Below are positions 25,734 through 35,005 of a stretch of 64,000 nt of DNA, in pieces. A program made the translations under genes and the position numbers. Each line of letters starts with the position of its first letter. Position 1 is the first letter of the stretch. The stretch spans positions 1,860,001-1,924,000 of the forward strand of contig JAOSKN010000001.1 in the NCBI GenBank assembly GCA_027493525.1, given 5' to 3'. The notes under the pieces were generated by a model. The model was not told where the DNA came from, ran no database searches, and saw only the letters and a list, made by a program, of their open reading frames with translations. Origin of the DNA: Planctomycetota bacterium. GTDB taxonomy: Bacteria; Planctomycetota; SZUA-567; H5-PLA8.

Positions 25734-27018
25734 TCAACTGCCCGACGGCGCATTCCCCAGCGCGGCGCGGCGGATGAAATCGAGGGCGAGCATCATCGCG
25801 CGCTCGCGAAACACATTGCGTTCCTGTCCCGCCATGACGCGCCGCTCGACCGTCACGCCCGCCGGCGTGGCGATGCCGAAGAAGACCAGCCCCACCGGCT
25901 TTTCATCCGTGCCGCCGTCGGGCCCGGCGATCCCGGTCACGCTGAGCCCGATGTCCGCGCCGGCGCGCTTGCGAATGCCTTCGGCCAGCTCCGCGGCGGT
26001 CTCGGCGCTGACCGCGCCGTGGGCCTTCAGGGTTTCGGGCTTCACCCCGCAGGCGCGCGTCTTGGCCTCGTTGGAGTACGTGACGGCGCCTTCGAGGAAG
26101 GTCTTGCTGAGGCCCGGGACCTCGCCCAGCGCCGCCGCGACCAGCCCCGCGGTGCAGCTCTCGGCGAGCGCGAGGGTCAGGCCGCGCCCGGCGAGGGCCT
26201 TCACCGTCGCCGAGGCGAGCGTCTCGGTCTCCTCGCCGAAGAGGTGGTCGGCGAGGCGCTCGCGGATCTGGACCAGCAGCGGCTCCAGCAGCGCCAGCGC
26301 CTCGGCTTCGCTGGCCCCCGCGCGCGACGGCGCGGACGCTGACCACGCCCAGTTCCACGCGCGTGCCCACGTCCGGGTTGCGCCCCGGCGCCATGAACTC
26401 CTTGATCCGCTCGCCCACGATGGACTCGCCCAGCCCGACGCAGTGCAGGTGCCGCGTCAGGATCGCCCGCGGCGCGGGCCAGGTCGCGCGGATGAACGGC
26501 TCGACGTAGGTCTCCAGGATGTTCTTCATCTCGCGCGGGACGCCGGCCATCAGGAAGATGTGGCGTCCTGCGCCGGCGTCGAGATGCAGCCCCGGCGCGG
26601 TGCCCCAGTGGTTGCGCAGGACCTCCGCGCCGCGCGGCACGAGCGCCTGCTTGCGGTTGGACCCGCCGAGCGTCTCTTTCGGGCGCTTGAGCCGCTCGGC
26701 CATCTGGTCCATCACCTCTTCGCGGTGCTCCACCGGCACGCCCAGCGCCTTCGCGACGGCCTCCACGGTCAAATCGTCGTCGGTCGGCCCCAGCCCGCCG
26801 GTGGCGATGACGACTTCGGCCCGCGAGAGCGCCAGCTTGAACGCGGCCACGATTTCGTCGAGCTCGTCCCCGACCGTCTGCTTGTGCCCCAGCGCCAGCC
26901 CCAGCAGCCGCAGCCGCCGGGCCATGTGCACCGCGTTGGTGTCCACGATGTCGCCGTAGAGCAGTTCGTCGCCGATGGAGAGCAACTCAGCGCGGGGCGC
27001 GCCGGAAGGGGTGGACAT
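25734..27018 (-). CDS. cinA: CinA-family protein: nicotinamide mononucleotide deamidase-like (frameshifted)
   Basis: ATG 27018 with AGGAG upstream. The N-terminal molybdopterin-binding-like (COG1058) domain includes LLSIGDELLYGDIVDTN and ATGGLGPTDDDLTVEA. The C-terminal CinA domain (PncC, NMN deamidase) includes LALAESCTAGLVAA, VTYSNEAK and SVTGIAGPDGGTDEKPVG with its catalytic Ser region. The two parts are in different frames, joined at a C5 run on the plus strand (26315-26319, residue ~234). Removing one base restores a protein of about 427 residues, the usual size for CinA. PncC recycles NMN in NAD metabolism; the N-terminal domain is a pyrophosphatase in some members. Confidence 0.88.
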
Positions 27019-27165
27019 GAGGGGCTCCTGGGACCCGAAGACAAGCCCCGTTATTCTGTGCCCCCGGCGTGGCGCGACAATGCCAGAATCCGAACGGCGG
27101 GTTCGAGGTTCCAGGCGCGAGGTTCGAGAAGTCCCCGGCGGGCGGGCGTCCGGGGTTGCGGCGGA

Positions 27166-28314
27166 TCAATACAGCACGACGAAGTTCCCGTCCGCGCGCG
27201 CGAAGGCCGCGACGAGGCCCCAGACGGGCACGCCGTCGGCGCGCCCCTTCTGCTCGGTGGGCTTGCCGTCCTTGTCGAAGACCTGCCAGGCCGCGGCGCC
27301 GCCCTTCTGCCAGCCGGTCCCTTCGGTCCAGGCCAGGATCGACTCGCCCGAGGCGTTCCCCGCGACCTTGGGATGCTTGCGCTTCCCGGCCGGGCCGGGC
27401 GCGGGGAGCGGTTGGTTCAGCCGGAGCGTGGCGGCGTCGATGCGGCCGAGGTACACCTGCCCTTCGGCCTCCCAGCCCGCGAGCACGTTCCCGGCGGCCT
27501 CGCTGAACGACGCCGTGCTCATCACGCACATCTGCGCCTTCCACGGCGCGATGTCGCTGCCCTGGAAAGCCGCGCCGGGGGCGTTGGCGATCAGCAGGAA
27601 CATGTCGCGGTTGACCTTCTGCATCGCGGCGCGAAAGAGCACGAAGACCCGGCCCTTGGCGTCGGCGAAGGCCTCCATCCCGCAGCAGGCGCACGCGCCG
27701 GTGGGCTGGTTGAAGGCCGGCGCCTCGCGCGCGAAGGTCTTGCCGTCGTCGCTGGAGCGCGCCACGAAGACCTGCCGGTTCTCCTCGCCTTTCAGTCCGG
27801 GCGCGATGCCGTGCCAGATCACGTGGACGTTCCCGTTGGGGTCGGCCGCGACGGTCCCGCCGCCGTCGAGCCCCGAAGTGACCTGCATCACGTTGCGCTG
27901 CGGCTCGAAGGCCGCGCCGGCCTCGTCGAGGCGCGCGTAGAGCATCGGCGTGGCGCCGCCCGCGCCCTTGGGCTCGGCCTTGTTGGAGCCCATCCAGGCC
28001 GCGTGCGGGCGGCCGTTCCGGCCCAGCGCGAGATGCGCGCCGCGGACGCTGCCGGTCGCGATCGCGCTCCCCGCGCCGCTGTTGACCTTCAGCCCCTTCG
28101 ACCATGCCTTGCCGCCGTCGGTGGACTTGGCGTAATAGAGATCGCCCGCGCCCGGTTCCCCCTTGAAGTAGAGCAGGTGCACGCCGCCCTGGGCGTCCAC
28201 GGCGACCTGGGGCTGGATCCCGCCGTCGGGGACCTTCATGGCCTCCACGGTGGCGGCGTGCGCGAACGGCGCGGTGGCAAGACACAGCGCGAGCGCGAGG
28301 TGCAGGCGGTGCAT
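27166..28314 (-). CDS. Secreted Asp-box (BNR) propeller protein, sialidase-like
   Basis: A 382-residue protein from ATG 28314, with GGGAGGT upstream and a signal peptide (LALALCLATAPFAHA). Repeated Asp-box signatures mark a six-bladed propeller: KSTDGGKAW and RSSDDGKTF, with related blades between. A compact motif GACACCGME near residue 210 puts three Cys together and may bind metal or form disulfides. Sialidase catalytic residues (Arg triad, Tyr/Glu) cannot be assigned, so it may be a binding or lyase-like relative rather than a true sialidase. The neighbouring intergenic sequence (27070-27160) contains GGTTCGAGGTTCC-type repeats. Confidence 0.75.
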   Translation of the reverse strand: MHRLHLALALCLATAPFAHAATVEAMKVPDGGIQPQVAVDAQGGVHLLYFKGEPGAGDLYYAKSTDGGKAWSKGLKVNSGAGSAIATGSVRGAHLALGRNGRPHAAWMGSNKAEPKGAGGATPMLYARLDEAGAAFEPQRNVMQVTSGLDGGGTVAADPNGNVHVIWHGIAPGLKGEENRQVFVARSSDDGKTFAREAPAFNQPTGACACCGMEAFADAKGRVFVLFRAAMQKVNRDMFLLIANAPGAAFQGSDIAPWKAQMCVMSTASFSEAAGNVLAGWEAEGQVYLGRIDAATLRLNQPLPAPGPAGKRKHPKVAGNASGESILAWTEGTGWQKGGAAAWQVFDKDGKPTEQKGRADGVPVWGLVAAFARADGNFVVLY

Positions 28315-28404
28315 GGGCGGGGACCTCCCTTGGGGGCTTCCGTAGCCTACTCGCCATTCGCGGGGGAAGGGGTCGATTTTTTCCACCGATCTTCCGCCGC
28401 CCCG

Positions 28405-28884
28405 TCAACCCTTAGAAAACCACGTCTTCCCGTTCAGGATCGCCTGGCACTGCTCGAGGTGATGGGCGTTGTGCTCGGCGGCGCCCGCCAGGACCTTCGC
28501 GAAGCTGCGCGTGCCGCCGGCGCTGTGCGGGGCCTCGCGCGCGTCGGCGCTCGCCGGCGCCGTCCGCGCCAGCTCGATCGTCCCGCGCCGCGCGGCCTCG
28601 AACTGCGCCCGCGCCACGCTCAGGTCGCGCTCGGCGTAGCCCAGGCGCTCGTTCCAGCGGTCGGGATCCATGTTCAACAGCAGCGGCTTCTCGTCGGCGA
28701 GGATCCGCCGGAGCCGGTCCAGGTACACGGCCTCGGTGTCCGAGAGGTGCACGAGCACCTGTTGCAAGGTCCACTTGCCCGGCGCGTAGGGCCGGGCCAG
28801 CGTCGCCGCGTTCGCGTCGAAGTACGGCAGCGTGCGGTAGAGCGTCTCCTGCAGGGCCAGGACGAGCGGTTCGCGTGCGTGCAT
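28405..28884 (-). CDS. DinB-superfamily protein
   Basis: A 159-residue four-helix-bundle protein. The ATG at 28884 was chosen because the ORF upstream of it lacks family character. The three metal-binding His are suggested by VLVHLSDTEAVY (near residue 46) and AEHNAHHLEQCQA (near 140). DinB/YfiT-like enzymes are metal-dependent, thiol-using transferases (for example bacillithiol- or mycothiol-dependent), though many members are uncharacterised. It lies 85 bases after the propeller gene at 28970 on the same strand. Confidence 0.82.
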   Translation of the reverse strand: MHAREPLVLALQETLYRTLPYFDANAATLARPYAPGKWTLQQVLVHLSDTEAVYLDRLRRILADEKPLLLNMDPDRWNERLGYAERDLSVARAQFEAARRGTIELARTAPASADAREAPHSAGGTRSFAKVLAGAAEHNAHHLEQCQAILNGKTWFSKG

Positions 28885-28969
28885 GGAAGGCGTCTCCGAG
28901 GAACTGGGGGACCGCTGCAATCTATGCGCTGGAACGCGGGACACAACGGCAGGCGCGAACCCCGGCGGG

Positions 28970-30217
28970 TCAGAGCAGCGCCGCCAGGTCGGCCAGATAG
29001 ACGCGCCGCGTGCCGTCGGGCGCGCCGTTGAAGACCACGTAACGGAAGCTCCGATCCCAGGCCGGGTGCGGGTCCACGCGCAGCTCGCCCTTGGGGCCGT
29101 AGAAGGCCGGCCTGGAAGGGATGCGCGCGAGGACGCGCTCGGCGCCCGTTTGCGCGTCCACCGCGCGGATCGGCACGCTGCCGTCGGGGTAGGCCATCGG
29201 TTCCTTCAGGTAGGCGTCGGTGACGAGCAGCCGGCCGTTGGGGTGGAGCGTGGGGTGGCCGGAACCCAGCGCGGGCTCGCCCAGCGCGCGCAGGTCCGAA
29301 CCGTCGCAGCGGAAGCTGACGAAGCGCATCGTCTGCCCGTCGGCCTTCAGGTTCATCAGGATCCGTTCGCCGTCGGGGCACCAGTTGGGGTGGTGCCCGC
29401 CCCGGCCCCAGGCTTCCCAGCCCAGCGCGAGGCGGACGTCCGAGCCGCCGGCGTCGCAGGTGACCAGATTGGCCTTCATGGGCAAGCCCGGCGCGTCGGG
29501 CAGCCAACGCACGACGAACATCAGGCGCGTGTCCTGCGGGTTCCACTTGGCGTGGAAGCCGTAGAAGGCGCCGCCTCGGTACGCCTCCTGCTCCGCGCCG
29601 CCCAGGGCCTCCTCGGCGATGCGGCGGAAGGAGAGCAGCAGCCTGGCCGGCCCGCCGTCCGTGCCGGCCAGCCAGAGCCCGTCGTCCTCGGCCGCGCCGC
29701 GGTTGCGCGGGATTCGAGCGTCCGGCGCGACGACGCCGTACCCGGCCTGGGTGAGGCCCGTGCGGAGCAGGCAGGGGCTGGCGGTTCGCGTGCCGTCGTA
29801 GCTGAGCATGTAGACGGTCCCGCCCAGGCGGGTCCGCGCGCCGGTGGCCGGGTCGAGCTTCACGCCGTAGGGCGTCCGGGTCGCCGTGTCGAGGTCGTTG
29901 AAGAAGAGTTCCGCATCGCTGGCGCCCCACTGGACCTGCGCGCCGAGTTGCGCGTCGGCGCCGCGGGTCTGGGCCACGGTTCGCGCCGCGCCGGCGGCGA
30001 GGTCCACGACGACGACTTCGGCCATGTCGCCGGGCTCCGGGAGCCGGTCCTCGCGCGCGAGCCGCGTCAGCGCGAGGTAGCGCCCGGAGGGGCTCAGCGG
30101 CGAGGTGTCGAAGAAGCGGTGGGTGAGGCCGGAGGCATCGGGCGTCAGGCACCAGACGGGTACGGCCGGTTCGAAGTCGGTGTAGCGCGGGAAACGGCCG
30201 TCGAGGTCGAGGAGCAT
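28970..30217 (-). CDS. TolB-like beta-propeller protein, possibly oligogalacturonate-lyase-like
   Basis: A 415-residue protein without a signal peptide. Repeated blades carry TolB-type signatures: PLSPSGRYLALTR, HHPNWCPDGERILMNL and HPTLHPNGRLLVTD. The pattern HRFFDTSPLSPSG, followed later by GHHPNWCPDG, resembles PL22 oligogalacturonate lyases, which split unsaturated pectin oligomers using a metal-binding His cluster. This assignment is tentative. The start lies four bases after the stop of the CapD-like gene, so it is the last member of the polysaccharide operon or a passenger on its transcript. Confidence 0.65.
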   Translation of the reverse strand: MLLDLDGRFPRYTDFEPAVPVWCLTPDASGLTHRFFDTSPLSPSGRYLALTRLAREDRLPEPGDMAEVVVVDLAAGAARTVAQTRGADAQLGAQVQWGASDAELFFNDLDTATRTPYGVKLDPATGARTRLGGTVYMLSYDGTRTASPCLLRTGLTQAGYGVVAPDARIPRNRGAAEDDGLWLAGTDGGPARLLLSFRRIAEEALGGAEQEAYRGGAFYGFHAKWNPQDTRLMFVVRWLPDAPGLPMKANLVTCDAGGSDVRLALGWEAWGRGGHHPNWCPDGERILMNLKADGQTMRFVSFRCDGSDLRALGEPALGSGHPTLHPNGRLLVTDAYLKEPMAYPDGSVPIRAVDAQTGAERVLARIPSRPAFYGPKGELRVDPHPAWDRSFRYVVFNGAPDGTRRVYLADLAALL

Positions 30218-30221
30218 GGTC

Positions 30222-32156
30222 TCAGGCCTTGATCTCTTCGGCGGGGGTGTCCGCTTCCTTCCAGGCGTATTCGGGGACGACCTGCGCCAGCTTCGCGCGA
30301 ATGCGGTTTTCCTCGGGGTCGCGCGCCAGCGTTTCGAGTCCCTTCAATTGCTCTCCGATCCAGTCCCACTCCGGCGGCGCGCTCTTGGAGACGAAGATCT
30401 TGGGATGGCGGGTGCGGTCCACGAATTCCGCGGAGAGGTGCAGCTCCTCGATGAGCTTCTCGCCGGGGCGCATGCCGGTGAACTTGATCTCGATGTCCTC
30501 GTGGGGCTTGAGTCCCGAGAGGCGGATCATGTCCTCGGCGAGCTCCACGATGCGGATGGGCTCGCCCATGTCCAGGATGAAGACCTCGCCGCCCTTGCCG
30601 ATGCAGCCGGCCTGGAGCACGAGCTGGCAGGCCTCGGGGATGGTCATGAAGAAGCGCTTCATCTCGGGATGGGTGACGGTGACGGGCCCGCCGCGCGCGA
30701 TCTGCTCGCGGAAGATGGGCACGACGCTGCCGGCGGAGCCCAGCACGTTGCCGAAGCGCACGGCGGTGAACTTGGTGCGGCTGCGGGTGGCGAGGGCTTG
30801 CACGAACAGCTCGGCCGCGCGCTTGGTGGCGCCCATGACCGAGGTGGGGTTGATCGCCTTGTCGGTCGAGATCATCACGAACTCGCCGGCGCCGAACTCG
30901 TCGGCCAGCCGCGCGACCTGCGCCGAGCCCAGGATGTTGTTCTTGACCGCTTCGGCCACGTTGGCTTCCATCATCGGCACGTGCTTGTGCGCGGCGGCAT
31001 GGAAGACCACCTCGGGGCGGAACTCGGAGAAGACGCGGCGCATGCGCGGCTCGTCGCGCACGTCCCCGATCAGCGGGACGAGGCGCACGCCGGCGTGGGC
31101 GTCGCGAAGCTCGCGTTCGATGTGGAACAGGTCGTTCTCGGACTTGTCGAAGAGCAGGAGCTGGGAAGGGCCGAAGCGCGCGACCTGGCGGACGATCTCG
31201 CTGCCGATGCTCCCGCCGGCCCCCGTGACCAGCACGCGCCGGCCCTTCAACTGCTCGGCGATGCGCTCCTGCTCCAGGAGCACCTGCTCGCGGCGGAGCA
31301 GGTCGGTGATCGCGACGCTGCGGATGCGCGAGAGGTTGACCTTGCCGCCGACGATCTCGTAGAGCCCCGGGATGATCTTGACCGGGATGCCCATTTCCTT
31401 GCAGCGCTCGGTGACCTCGCGCACCAGTTGCCCGGGCGCGTCGGCGATGGTGATCAGCACCTGCCGCGCGCCGTGGCGCGCGCAGAGTTCGCCCAGCATG
31501 CCGATCCGGCCCAGCACGGGGATGCCGTGGAGCAGCGTGCCGGTCTTCTGCGCGTCGTCGTCCACGAAGCCCACCGGGGCCATCCCGAGGTCGGGGCGGC
31601 GGGCCAGTTCCTGCGCGGTGGCGAAGCCCGCGGAGCCCGCGCCGACGAGCATCGTCGGGACGGCGAGCACCTCGCTTTCCATGCGGTCCTGGATCAGCTT
31701 CCGCTCGGCCAGCAGCCGGATCAGCGCGCGGACCCCGGTGATGCCCAGAAAGGCCAGCATGAAATCCAGCGCGATCACGGTGAACGGGATGGCCGTATAG
31801 AGCAGGTACCCGAAGCTTTCCCGCAGCGGCCACGCGACCAGGCGCGCCAGGACCAGCAGGGCGGCGACCCCGCCCAGCGCGTAGACGATCCGCGGAACCT
31901 CCCGCAGCCCGAAGAAGCGCCACGAGAACCGCGTGACCTTGAAGAGCGTGAGCGCCGCGTACTGGAGGAAGATCACGTAGGGCCAGGTGAAGGCCAGGCG
32001 CTTGAACATCAGGATTGGAATGGGGTACTCGAAGCGCAGCAGGTACGCCAGCCAGTAGGCCAGCGACAGCACGCTCAGGTCCACCAACAGGTGGGCGGAA
32101 TGAATGGAAAACAGCCGCGGCGGCTGGCGCCGCGCCGTCTCGTCGCCGTTGCTCAT
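30222..32156 (-). CDS. CapD-like membrane nucleoside-diphosphate-sugar dehydratase/epimerase
   Basis: A 644-residue protein. Four N-terminal membrane helices (about residues 15-135) precede a first Rossmann-like region (VPTMLVGAGSAGFATAQEL, near 160). The catalytic SDR domain follows: GRRVLVTGAGGSIGSEIVRQ near 300, VFHAAAHKHVPMME, and STDKAINPTSVMGATKR, whose TDKA...MGxxK replaces the YxxxK of other SDRs. This is the PglF/WbpM/CapD type, which makes UDP-4-keto-6-deoxy-HexNAc for surface glycans. It acts just upstream of the PLP aminotransferase whose stop codon overlaps its start (ATGA), so a 4-amino-6-deoxy sugar is the expected product. Confidence 0.93.
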   Translation of the reverse strand: MSNGDETARRQPPRLFSIHSAHLLVDLSVLSLAYWLAYLLRFEYPIPILMFKRLAFTWPYVIFLQYAALTLFKVTRFSWRFFGLREVPRIVYALGGVAALLVLARLVAWPLRESFGYLLYTAIPFTVIALDFMLAFLGITGVRALIRLLAERKLIQDRMESEVLAVPTMLVGAGSAGFATAQELARRPDLGMAPVGFVDDDAQKTGTLLHGIPVLGRIGMLGELCARHGARQVLITIADAPGQLVREVTERCKEMGIPVKIIPGLYEIVGGKVNLSRIRSVAITDLLRREQVLLEQERIAEQLKGRRVLVTGAGGSIGSEIVRQVARFGPSQLLLFDKSENDLFHIERELRDAHAGVRLVPLIGDVRDEPRMRRVFSEFRPEVVFHAAAHKHVPMMEANVAEAVKNNILGSAQVARLADEFGAGEFVMISTDKAINPTSVMGATKRAAELFVQALATRSRTKFTAVRFGNVLGSAGSVVPIFREQIARGGPVTVTHPEMKRFFMTIPEACQLVLQAGCIGKGGEVFILDMGEPIRIVELAEDMIRLSGLKPHEDIEIKFTGMRPGEKLIEELHLSAEFVDRTRHPKIFVSKSAPPEWDWIGEQLKGLETLARDPEENRIRAKLAQVVPEYAWKEADTPAEEIKA

Positions 32157-33298
32157 GAACCGACTCGCGCTTTCCACCCCGGAAAGGCCCGCAGCGCGCC
32201 CTCGATGCGCTTCAACTCCTCGGCGCCCAGGTTCGACCCGCTGGGCAGGCACAGCCCGCGCTCGAAGAGCCCCTCGGCGACCGCGCCCCCCCGCCGCCGC
32301 TTGCCCTGGAAGACCGGCTGGAGGTGCATGGGCTTCCAGACCGGGCGCGCCTCGATCTGCGCGGCCTCCAGGTGCCGGCGCAGGTCCTCGCGGTCCCCGC
32401 CGGCCGCCGCGGGATCGATCAGCACGCAGGTCAGCCAGCCGTTCGAGACGCCGTGCGGCGCGTCGGGCATGAACGAGACCCCCGGCCACCCGGCCAGGAG
32501 GCCCTCGTAGAAGCGGCGCACGCGCCTGCGCTTCTCGATCTTCGCGTCCAGGCCTTCGAGCTGCGCGCGGCCCAGCGCGGCCAGCAGGTTGCTCAGCCGG
32601 TAATTGTACCCGATTTCGGCGTGTTCGTAATGGGGCGCCGGCTCCCGCGCCTGGCTGGCCAGTTTGCGCGCCTGGACGATCCAGTCCTCGCGGCGCGAGA
32701 CCAGCATGCCCCCGCCGCTGGTGGTGATGATCTTGTTGCCGTTGAAGGAGAACGCGGCAAGCGCGCCGAAGGAGCCGGCCGGCCGGCCCTTGTAGCTCGC
32801 GCCAAGGGCCTCCGCGGCGTCCTCGATCAGCGGCACGTCGTAGCGCGCGCAGAGCGCCTCGATGGCGTCGTAGTCCGCGCACTGGCCGTAGAGGTCCACG
32901 CAGATAACCGCGGCCGGAGGCCTGCCGCGGCCGGCGCAGGCCTTGAGTTCCTCTTCCAGCCGCCCCGGGTCCATGTTCCAGCTCGCGGCCTCGGCGTCGA
33001 TGAAGACCGGCTCGGCCCCGGCGTAGGTCGCGGCGAAGGCCGTCGCGGCGAAGGTGAGCGTGGAGACGAGGACCTCGCCGCCGGGCTTCACGCCGACCAG
33101 ATGCAGGGCCAGATGCAGGGCGGCGGTGCCGCTGGCGAGCGCCGCGCCGTGGGCGACGCCCGCGCGCTGGGCCAGCTCGCGCTCGAAGGCGTCCACGTGC
33201 GGCCCGAGGGGCGCGATCCAGTTGGAGTCGAAGGCATCCAGGAGCAGTTCGCGCTCGCGCGGGCCCACGTCGGGCGGCGAGAGGTAAATCTTCTTCAT
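32153..33298 (-). CDS. DegT/DnrJ/EryC1-family sugar aminotransferase
   Basis: A 381-residue PLP enzyme. The opening KKIYLSPPDVGPRERELL, the ASGTAALHLAL phosphate-binding segment, VDLYGQCADYDAI, the PLP-holding Asp region LIEDAAEALGASY and the Schiff-base Lys in FSFNGNKIITTSGGG (near residue 183) identify a sugar transaminase (PglE/PseC-like). It transfers an amino group to the keto sugar made by the CapD-like dehydratase. Both its start and its stop share ATGA overlaps with the adjacent genes, indicating a single co-translated transcript. Confidence 0.93.
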   Translation of the reverse strand: MKKIYLSPPDVGPRERELLLDAFDSNWIAPLGPHVDAFERELAQRAGVAHGAALASGTAALHLALHLVGVKPGGEVLVSTLTFAATAFAATYAGAEPVFIDAEAASWNMDPGRLEEELKACAGRGRPPAAVICVDLYGQCADYDAIEALCARYDVPLIEDAAEALGASYKGRPAGSFGALAAFSFNGNKIITTSGGGMLVSRREDWIVQARKLASQAREPAPHYEHAEIGYNYRLSNLLAALGRAQLEGLDAKIEKRRRVRRFYEGLLAGWPGVSFMPDAPHGVSNGWLTCVLIDPAAAGGDREDLRRHLEAAQIEARPVWKPMHLQPVFQGKRRRGGAVAEGLFERGLCLPSGSNLGAEELKRIEGALRAFPGWKARVGS

Positions 33299-33969
33299 CC
33301 CTGCGCCTCCAGCCACGCCGGCAGCCCCGCGAGGTCCGGCAGTTCGACGTCCACCTCCGGGCCGGACGGCAGTTCCGCATGCAGCGCGCCGGGGCGGCGC
33401 ACGCGGACGGTCCGCCAGCCCAGGGCCTTGGGACCCTGGAAGTCCTTCGTTACGTTATCGGCCACGTAGACGCAGGCCTGGCCCGCGCAGCCGGCGGCCT
33501 CCGCGACCCGCTCGAACGCGCGCGGGTGGGGCTTCCCGAAGCCTTCGCCCAGCTCGGCGGTGAGCACGAGCGGGTCGCACCAGCGCGCCAGGCCCAGGGC
33601 CTCGACCTTCGCGCGCTGGCTGGCCGCCGGCCCGTCGGTGACGACGGCCAGCGCCGCGCGACCGTGCAGCGCCATCAGGCAGGCCTCGGCATCGGGACAG
33701 AGCGCGATGCGCGGTTCGTGCTCGCGGTAACGCTTCACCAGTTCCTTGACGCGCTCCGGCGCCGGCTCCAGGCCCGCGGCTTCCAGCACCGCGTTGAAGG
33801 TGTTTCCGCGCACGCCCGCCTCGAAGAGCCGCCAGGCGCGCGGGGCGAAGTCCGGAAGGCCCCACGCCTCGGCCGCCCAGCGCCCGGCGGCCTCGAAGCC
33901 GCTGCGGACGTAGTCGCGCTCGAGGTACAGCGTGTCGTCCACGTCGAAGACCACGCAGCGCGCGTTCAT
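33295..33969 (-). CDS. HAD-family hydrolase
   Basis: A 224-residue protein from ATG 33969. HAD motif I is VVFDVDDTLYLERDYV (nucleophile Asp 9 and acid Asp 11). Motif II is VVTDGPAASQRAK, and motif III with IV is FGKPHPRAFE and YVADNVTKDFQGPKALGW. A C1-type cap follows motif I. It is likely a sugar-phosphate phosphatase for nucleotide-sugar synthesis in this operon; specificity is not visible. ATGA overlaps link it to the genes on both sides. Confidence 0.88.
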   Translation of the reverse strand: MNARCVVFDVDDTLYLERDYVRSGFEAAGRWAAEAWGLPDFAPRAWRLFEAGVRGNTFNAVLEAAGLEPAPERVKELVKRYREHEPRIALCPDAEACLMALHGRAALAVVTDGPAASQRAKVEALGLARWCDPLVLTAELGEGFGKPHPRAFERVAEAAGCAGQACVYVADNVTKDFQGPKALGWRTVRVRRPGALHAELPSGPEVDVELPDLAGLPAWLEAQG

Positions 33970-34961
33970 CCGTCCAGCCCCGCCGCCCGGGCCTCGACGA
34001 AGACCGCGTCGTCGTAGCGCAGCATCAGGAGCCGGTCGCGCCAGGCGGGCGGCTCGGGAAGCGGCCGGCCGAGGGCCTCGAGGATCAGCCACTCCGGAAA
34101 CCGCGCGCCGGCCTCCCAGGCCAGCGGGTAGCCGCCGCCGAAGCGCGGGTTGAGTTCGATCACGTTGAGCCGCTCGAAATTCCGGTCCGCGAAGATCTGG
34201 ACGTTCAGCGCGCCCCAGGCGCCGGGGAGCCGCTCGGCCAGCCGCGTGGCCAACTCGATGAGCGCCGGAGCGCGGACGGTCACGCCTTTGCTGACCTCCC
34301 CGGCGCGGGTCTCGATCCGCCGGCGCGGGACGGCGCAGCGGCAGCGCCCGCTCCGGTCCACGTACACGTCCACGGTGTATTCGTCGCCCGCGGCGAATTC
34401 CTGGACGATGTACTCGCCGCCCGCGGCCGCGCGCGCCAGGTCATCGGCGTGGGCCACCTTGGCGATGCCGACCGAGGCGCTTCCGCCGCGCGGCTTGGCC
34501 AGCAGCGGCCAAGCCCAGCCGTCCGGGCGGTCCAGGACCTCCGCCGCCGAGGCCTGCCGCACCGTCGGAAAGCCCTCCGCCACGAGCCAGTCGTGCGTGC
34601 GCCCCTTGTCGTTGCCGATCTCGACGGCCGGCGGCGCGGAGACCCCGACCGTCGCGCCGGCCGCCTGGAAGTCCGAGCGCGCCGCGGCCAGGATCGGGAG
34701 TTCCGGGTCGATCGTGGGGATCACCAGCTTCACGCCCTGGGCGCGGCAGAGTTCGAGCATCCGCGGCACGAAGTCCGGCTCCCGGCAGCGCGGCGCCTGG
34801 AAGCCCGCGTCGCAGTCGTGGAAGGCGGCGGCGACGCGTGAACAGTCGGCGGCCAGCACGCGGCCCGGCAGGCCCAGTTCGGCCAGGGCCTTGCGAAAGA
34901 GCCGCGCGAGGGCGACGCGCCGGCCGGCGGAGGAGATCAGGACATGGAACGCTTCGGGCAT
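33966..34961 (-). CDS. ATP-grasp ligase-like protein
   Basis: A 331-residue protein with the carbamoyl-phosphate-synthase-like ATP-grasp layout. An N-terminal Rossmann-type domain (HVLISSAGRRVALARLFRKA) leads to VIPTIDPELPILA. The central lid has LLAKPRGGSASVGIAKV and YIVQEFAAGDEYTVDVY. The C-terminal catalytic part has NVQIFADRNFERLNVIELNPRFGGGYPLAWEAG, supplying the metal ligands. Such proteins join an amino acid or carboxylate to an amine at ATP cost. In a polysaccharide operon with a HAD partner it may add an acyl or amino-acid group to an amino sugar. That role is inference. Confidence 0.85.
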   Translation of the reverse strand: MPEAFHVLISSAGRRVALARLFRKALAELGLPGRVLAADCSRVAAAFHDCDAGFQAPRCREPDFVPRMLELCRAQGVKLVIPTIDPELPILAAARSDFQAAGATVGVSAPPAVEIGNDKGRTHDWLVAEGFPTVRQASAAEVLDRPDGWAWPLLAKPRGGSASVGIAKVAHADDLARAAAGGEYIVQEFAAGDEYTVDVYVDRSGRCRCAVPRRRIETRAGEVSKGVTVRAPALIELATRLAERLPGAWGALNVQIFADRNFERLNVIELNPRFGGGYPLAWEAGARFPEWLILEALGRPLPEPPAWRDRLLMLRYDDAVFVEARAAGLDG

Positions 34962-35005
34962 GCGGACCTCAGCGGCGGGCGAGGCGGGCGGCGAGTCTCG
35001 GTCGG

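Noticed and set aside
25774-29031. A 1085-codon plus-strand ORF
   Set aside because: Runs antisense across cinA, the Asp-box protein and DinB, which all show recognised motifs on the minus strand.
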